A stretch of DNA of 64,000 bases from Amblyornis subalaris (Eukaryota > Chordata > Aves > Passeriformes > Ptilonorhynchidae), in contig JACAXG010000092.1 in the NCBI GenBank assembly GCA_018881555.1, positions 1,124,809 through 1,188,808 of the forward strand. The letters are read 5' to 3'. Under the pieces are notes generated by a model. That model was not told the DNA's origin, searched no databases, and saw only the letters and a program-made list of their open reading frames with translations. Numbering within the stretch: position 1 is the stretch's first letter; every line of letters begins with the position of its first letter. Shown here in pieces: positions 61,126-64,000 of the stretch. The translations under genes and the position numbers were made by a program.

Positions 61126-61710
61126 AGCATTTCTTCAGCCTCTTGAGGTCCCTCTGGATGATAACACCTCTGGACGCAGTATGGTGTATCACCAACTTCT
61201 CCTAGTTTTGTATGATTTGCTGAGGGGGCATTCTGCCCCATCATCCAGTGGGCTGAATGAAGGTATTGAACAGTATTAGACCCGGTATAGACACCTGGGG
61301 TACTCCCCTAGTCACTAGACTCCACTGGACTAAACTCCAACAGGCCTGAAGGTGTGCACTGACCAAAAATATTTGAACCTGTCAGTTCAACCAGTTTTCA
61401 GTCCACCTCTGTGTCCATTTCATACTTCCTCAGTTTGTCTGGGAAGTCCTCATGGGAAACAAAATTAAAAGACTTTCAAAATTCCGGATAAACATCTATT
61501 GCCCTCCCTTTGTCCACTAAGCTAGTAATTTCATTGTAGGGTGCTACAAGGTTGTTTAAGCATGATTTTCCTTTCATAAATCCATAGTCACTACTCCTAA
61601 TAATCTCTTTGCTCTTCACAAGTTTGGAAAAGGCTTTGGAGAGGATTTGCTCCATGACCTTCCCAGGGATCAAGGACAGGCTGACTGACCTGTAGTGTCC
61701 CAAACCTAAA
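61126..61710 (-). mobile_element. CR1 LINE reverse transcriptase fragment, minus strand (mosaic part 3)
   Basis: Antisense CR1 ORF2. On the minus strand the 61476-61844 frame includes SLIPGKVMEQILSKAF, YGFMKGKSCLNNLVAPY and VDKGRAIDVY, all standard RT blocks of CR1. Toward lower coordinates come the block that includes antisense cctggggtactcccctagtc (the VPQG region) and then ttttgtatgatttgctgagg. That last piece is where the catalytic FADD should be; the motif is deleted. Upstream (above 61710) the family match ends. It may be the same original copy as 60410-60715, split by the plus-strand piece. Confidence 0.85.
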
Positions 61711-61721
61711 TATTTGCACAA

Positions 61722-61769
61722 AATTTTAGTTGGACCAAATTGCACCATAATTTTAGTTGGAATCAAAAT
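61722..61769. repeat. 27-bp imperfect tandem repeat
   Basis: aattttagttgga occurs at 61722-61734 and 61749-61761 with a 27-bp period. Both copies are followed by related caaa-containing sequence. It lies just beyond the CR1 end. Confidence 0.75.
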
Positions 61770-64000
61770 ATTCAGACACTGTCTGCTCTGCCAGAGTAGA
61801 CAGTCATAAAGAGAAGATAGATGAAAAGAACATTTGAGAAACAAGGCACATAATTGACAAACATGAATTAGATATGGTAAATTATCCTTATGATTCTAAA
61901 AATGGTGAGAGAGGAAAGATGTCTCATTGTTTGAGTTGTTAAATGTTTATGTTTTATCAGGAGAAAACAGCTTTTTTTTAGTCTCATTAGCATTTTGACA
62001 GAAAGAGTAGTGTAGAGTTTTGTAGCTATATAAGTGGAGTTTGGTTTGCAGTAGCAAAACATAACACCTCTCCAAATTCAAACAGAAGCTTGAGTGAGGT
62101 TCTGTTTTGGACTAAAATGTACCTAAAAAAGCTGAAGCATGTACTTATGCTGACCCTTGCTTTATTGAGCTGCAGCTTGAGTAAATATTAGAGATTGATT
62201 TAGCATTCTTACTATTTTCCCAAATTCCTATCTTATCTGTGAGGGCTGAAATTAAAGAGATTAGAGGTTCATTTCCAAAACCAAAGCTTTTCACTGTCAT
62301 ACTTTACTGTACAGTGTAAAATTAGTCTTCTGATAAAATTAGGACATTTTTTTCCTTCTGGCACAAGGAAGACATTGTTTAATGATTTTTGTTCCAGAAG
62401 GAATGGAGCTGCTTATTATCCGCCTTATTACCTGTTGGAGTTTCTATATTTGAGATAGGCATTTCCATATAATCAATGTTCATTATCTGGGTTGACTCTC
62501 TGGTGTTTCATGGCAAACAACAGAAGCTTCTTGAAGTCCAGTCTGTCATTGGGCTTTGCACTCTTATGTCACACCACCTTGCACATTCTCTCTCTCCTTT
62601 TTCATCAACAGCATATACTTGAATTCCTATTAATAATATTGGGCTCTAGAAAGATGCTTTAAAAATAAATTATATGCTTTACTTAGATAACTTTGTGATT
62701 TTTTTCCCCCTGCCAACTGAAAGAGTACTAGGCCTGATTAAAAGGACAAAATGGAAAAGTGTGGCTGAAGAAGAAAGGGACATTATTAGTGTTGGATCCT
62801 AATTGATATCAATTAAGATCAAATCCTGGGATGTGCCAATTTCAAATGCAANTTTTTTCAGTCCGTTTACTCATAAAAATTTCTCATATTCCTGAGTATT
62901 TCCATAAAACACATCAGTACTTATCAATCTTTAATAAAAGATTACTTGACAATTGATCTATAAACTAATTTTTAATGTCTATAAATTAATCTAAACAAAT
63001 AGTGGATGTTTCAAAATGTATATTGATACTTAAGTTTTTGTTCATCTAACACTGTAAGCACCCAAGCACTCAACTTCTCTTAAATCTTTTAACATCTAAT
63101 TAGGCTTAGAGGTGTTCCAGTATGAATGGAGGGCTGTCATTTACTTAGTTGCTCTATAAGCAAATGTATTATGAAAGAAAATTCTATTGGGCACCTTTTT
63201 GAATAAAATATAGCAAAATATATTTCAAAGTAACAGATATATGATGGGATGCTAATAAATCCATACTAATTAATCCTTGTCTATTGTTTCTTTTTAATGC
63301 TCTTGAATACATTCTGCAAACAAGGTAAAGGTTTTTAAATGATGCTGTGATCTCTTAAAGAAATGAAATATGAAGATACTGAATTAGCTTTTTCAATCAC
63401 TGATTGTCCAGACAATTCTAGCTGGAGAAATTACACTCTCACCTGTCAGGTAGACAAAATAGAAGAGTTATCCCAAGAAAGGATTTAATTTAACACTTAG
63501 AAAAAACATGTAATGTGAACAAATTCTGAAGATTGGTTGGAGGAAGGGATGCTAAGTGGTTTTTTAATGCATAGTTAAGTCAGAATTTGCCAGTTTCAGC
63601 AAATTCTGGATACTCTTGTGTTTGCATCTCTTCAGCATGGTAATCTTATGAGTGTATAATCAGCAAGTTGTTATTTGGTATGAGCATCATGTGGTTATAC
63701 TGAAAGAGCTATTTTGTGGGAAAGAGAGCACATTTCACTTAACTGCAATTTCCCTCTATCAACAAAACCCACAATGCAGCTTTGTGCAGCAATAACAAGT
63801 ACAAAACAGTGGGATCTTACAGTCTGTCAAATTGTTGTTAATTACAGAATGTTGTTAAAGGAAAACATACTATGCAGAGCAGAGTAAGCATAACAAAGGG
63901 ACATTTATAGGCCAATACAGCTGTCATTGAAATAAGCAGGAATTTTGCTGTTAACTTCGATACGAGTGGAATCAGCTTTTTTAATTTAACTGCGAACATA
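61770..64000. other. Unique AT-rich sequence
   Basis: No gene or transposon recognised. A 16-bp palindrome lies at 62800-62815. The flanks around 62770-63130 contain further taatt-type words. The short minus-strand frame at 61868-62062 has no domain. Confidence 0.5.
62800..62815. repeat. 16-bp perfect palindrome
   Basis: taattgatatcaatta equals its own reverse complement and contains two inverted TAAT cores. It could be a homeodomain dimer site or chance in AT-rich DNA. Confidence 0.8.

Noticed and set aside
61476..61844. 122-codon minus-strand frame resembling reverse transcriptase
   Set aside because: It is genuine LINE-derived sequence but not a gene. The catalytic motif is lost downstream and the frame's upstream part is non-LINE.
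1..64000. CRISPR array, operon, ribosome binding sites, phage or plasmid features
   Set aside because: Nothing bacterial is present. The CR1 and LTR content shows vertebrate nuclear DNA, and the tandem repeats seen are simple or two-copy duplications without spacers.

Overview
The window reads as avian nuclear DNA: AT-rich, with no gene that I can support. The diagnostic evidence is the repeats. At least eight pieces of CR1 (chicken repeat 1 family LINEs) are present, several ending in the CR1 3' signature (tatgattctgtg-type octamers). They are accompanied by ERV LTR families that I recognise as typical of birds, probably Neoaves. Single N bases and long homopolymers point to a draft whole-genome assembly.

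Layout. 1-2.5 kb: unique sequence plus an unexplained, less AT-rich block (1260-2480) that may be a decayed minus-strand pseudogene or repeat. 2.55-2.86 kb: CR1 3' end, minus strand. 6.66-7.33 kb: LTR-like repeat. 11.4-11.8 kb: CR1 3' end, plus strand. 12.3 kb: compound tetranucleotide microsatellite. 14.8-18 kb: slow-looking, homeobox-site-rich sequence (candidate conserved noncoding elements). 18.06-20.93 kb: a long minus-strand CR1 with remnants of ORF1, endonuclease and reverse transcriptase. 24.9 kb: 87-bp homopurine tract. 26.96-27.98 kb: solo ERVL-type LTR, plus strand. 34.3-35.1 kb and 52.2-52.8 kb: very old LINE ORF2 remnants, plus strand. 38.7-39.5 kb: solo LTR. 45.35 and 49.0 kb: short CR1 3' ends. 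46.5-47.0 kb: solo ERVK-type LTR with a perfect 6-bp target duplication. 48.3-48.7 kb: LTR fragment, minus strand. 55.15-55.74 kb: isolated GC-rich block. 56.4-57.5 kb: an internally deleted CR1 joining the end of ORF1 to the reverse transcriptase. 60.4-61.7 kb: a mosaic of CR1 pieces in opposing orientation.

No working gene set is visible. None of the longer open frames looks like a conserved protein, and most of the longest sit on CR1, LTR or simple repeats. The window is best read as a gene desert or a large intron. If it does anything, the likely agents are conserved noncoding elements, suggested only by sequence style, and LTR-carried promoter and poly(A) signals. I found no previously undescribed biological system. 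The most informative items are the structural histories of the CR1 and LTR insertions and a step in ambiguous-base density near 32 kb.
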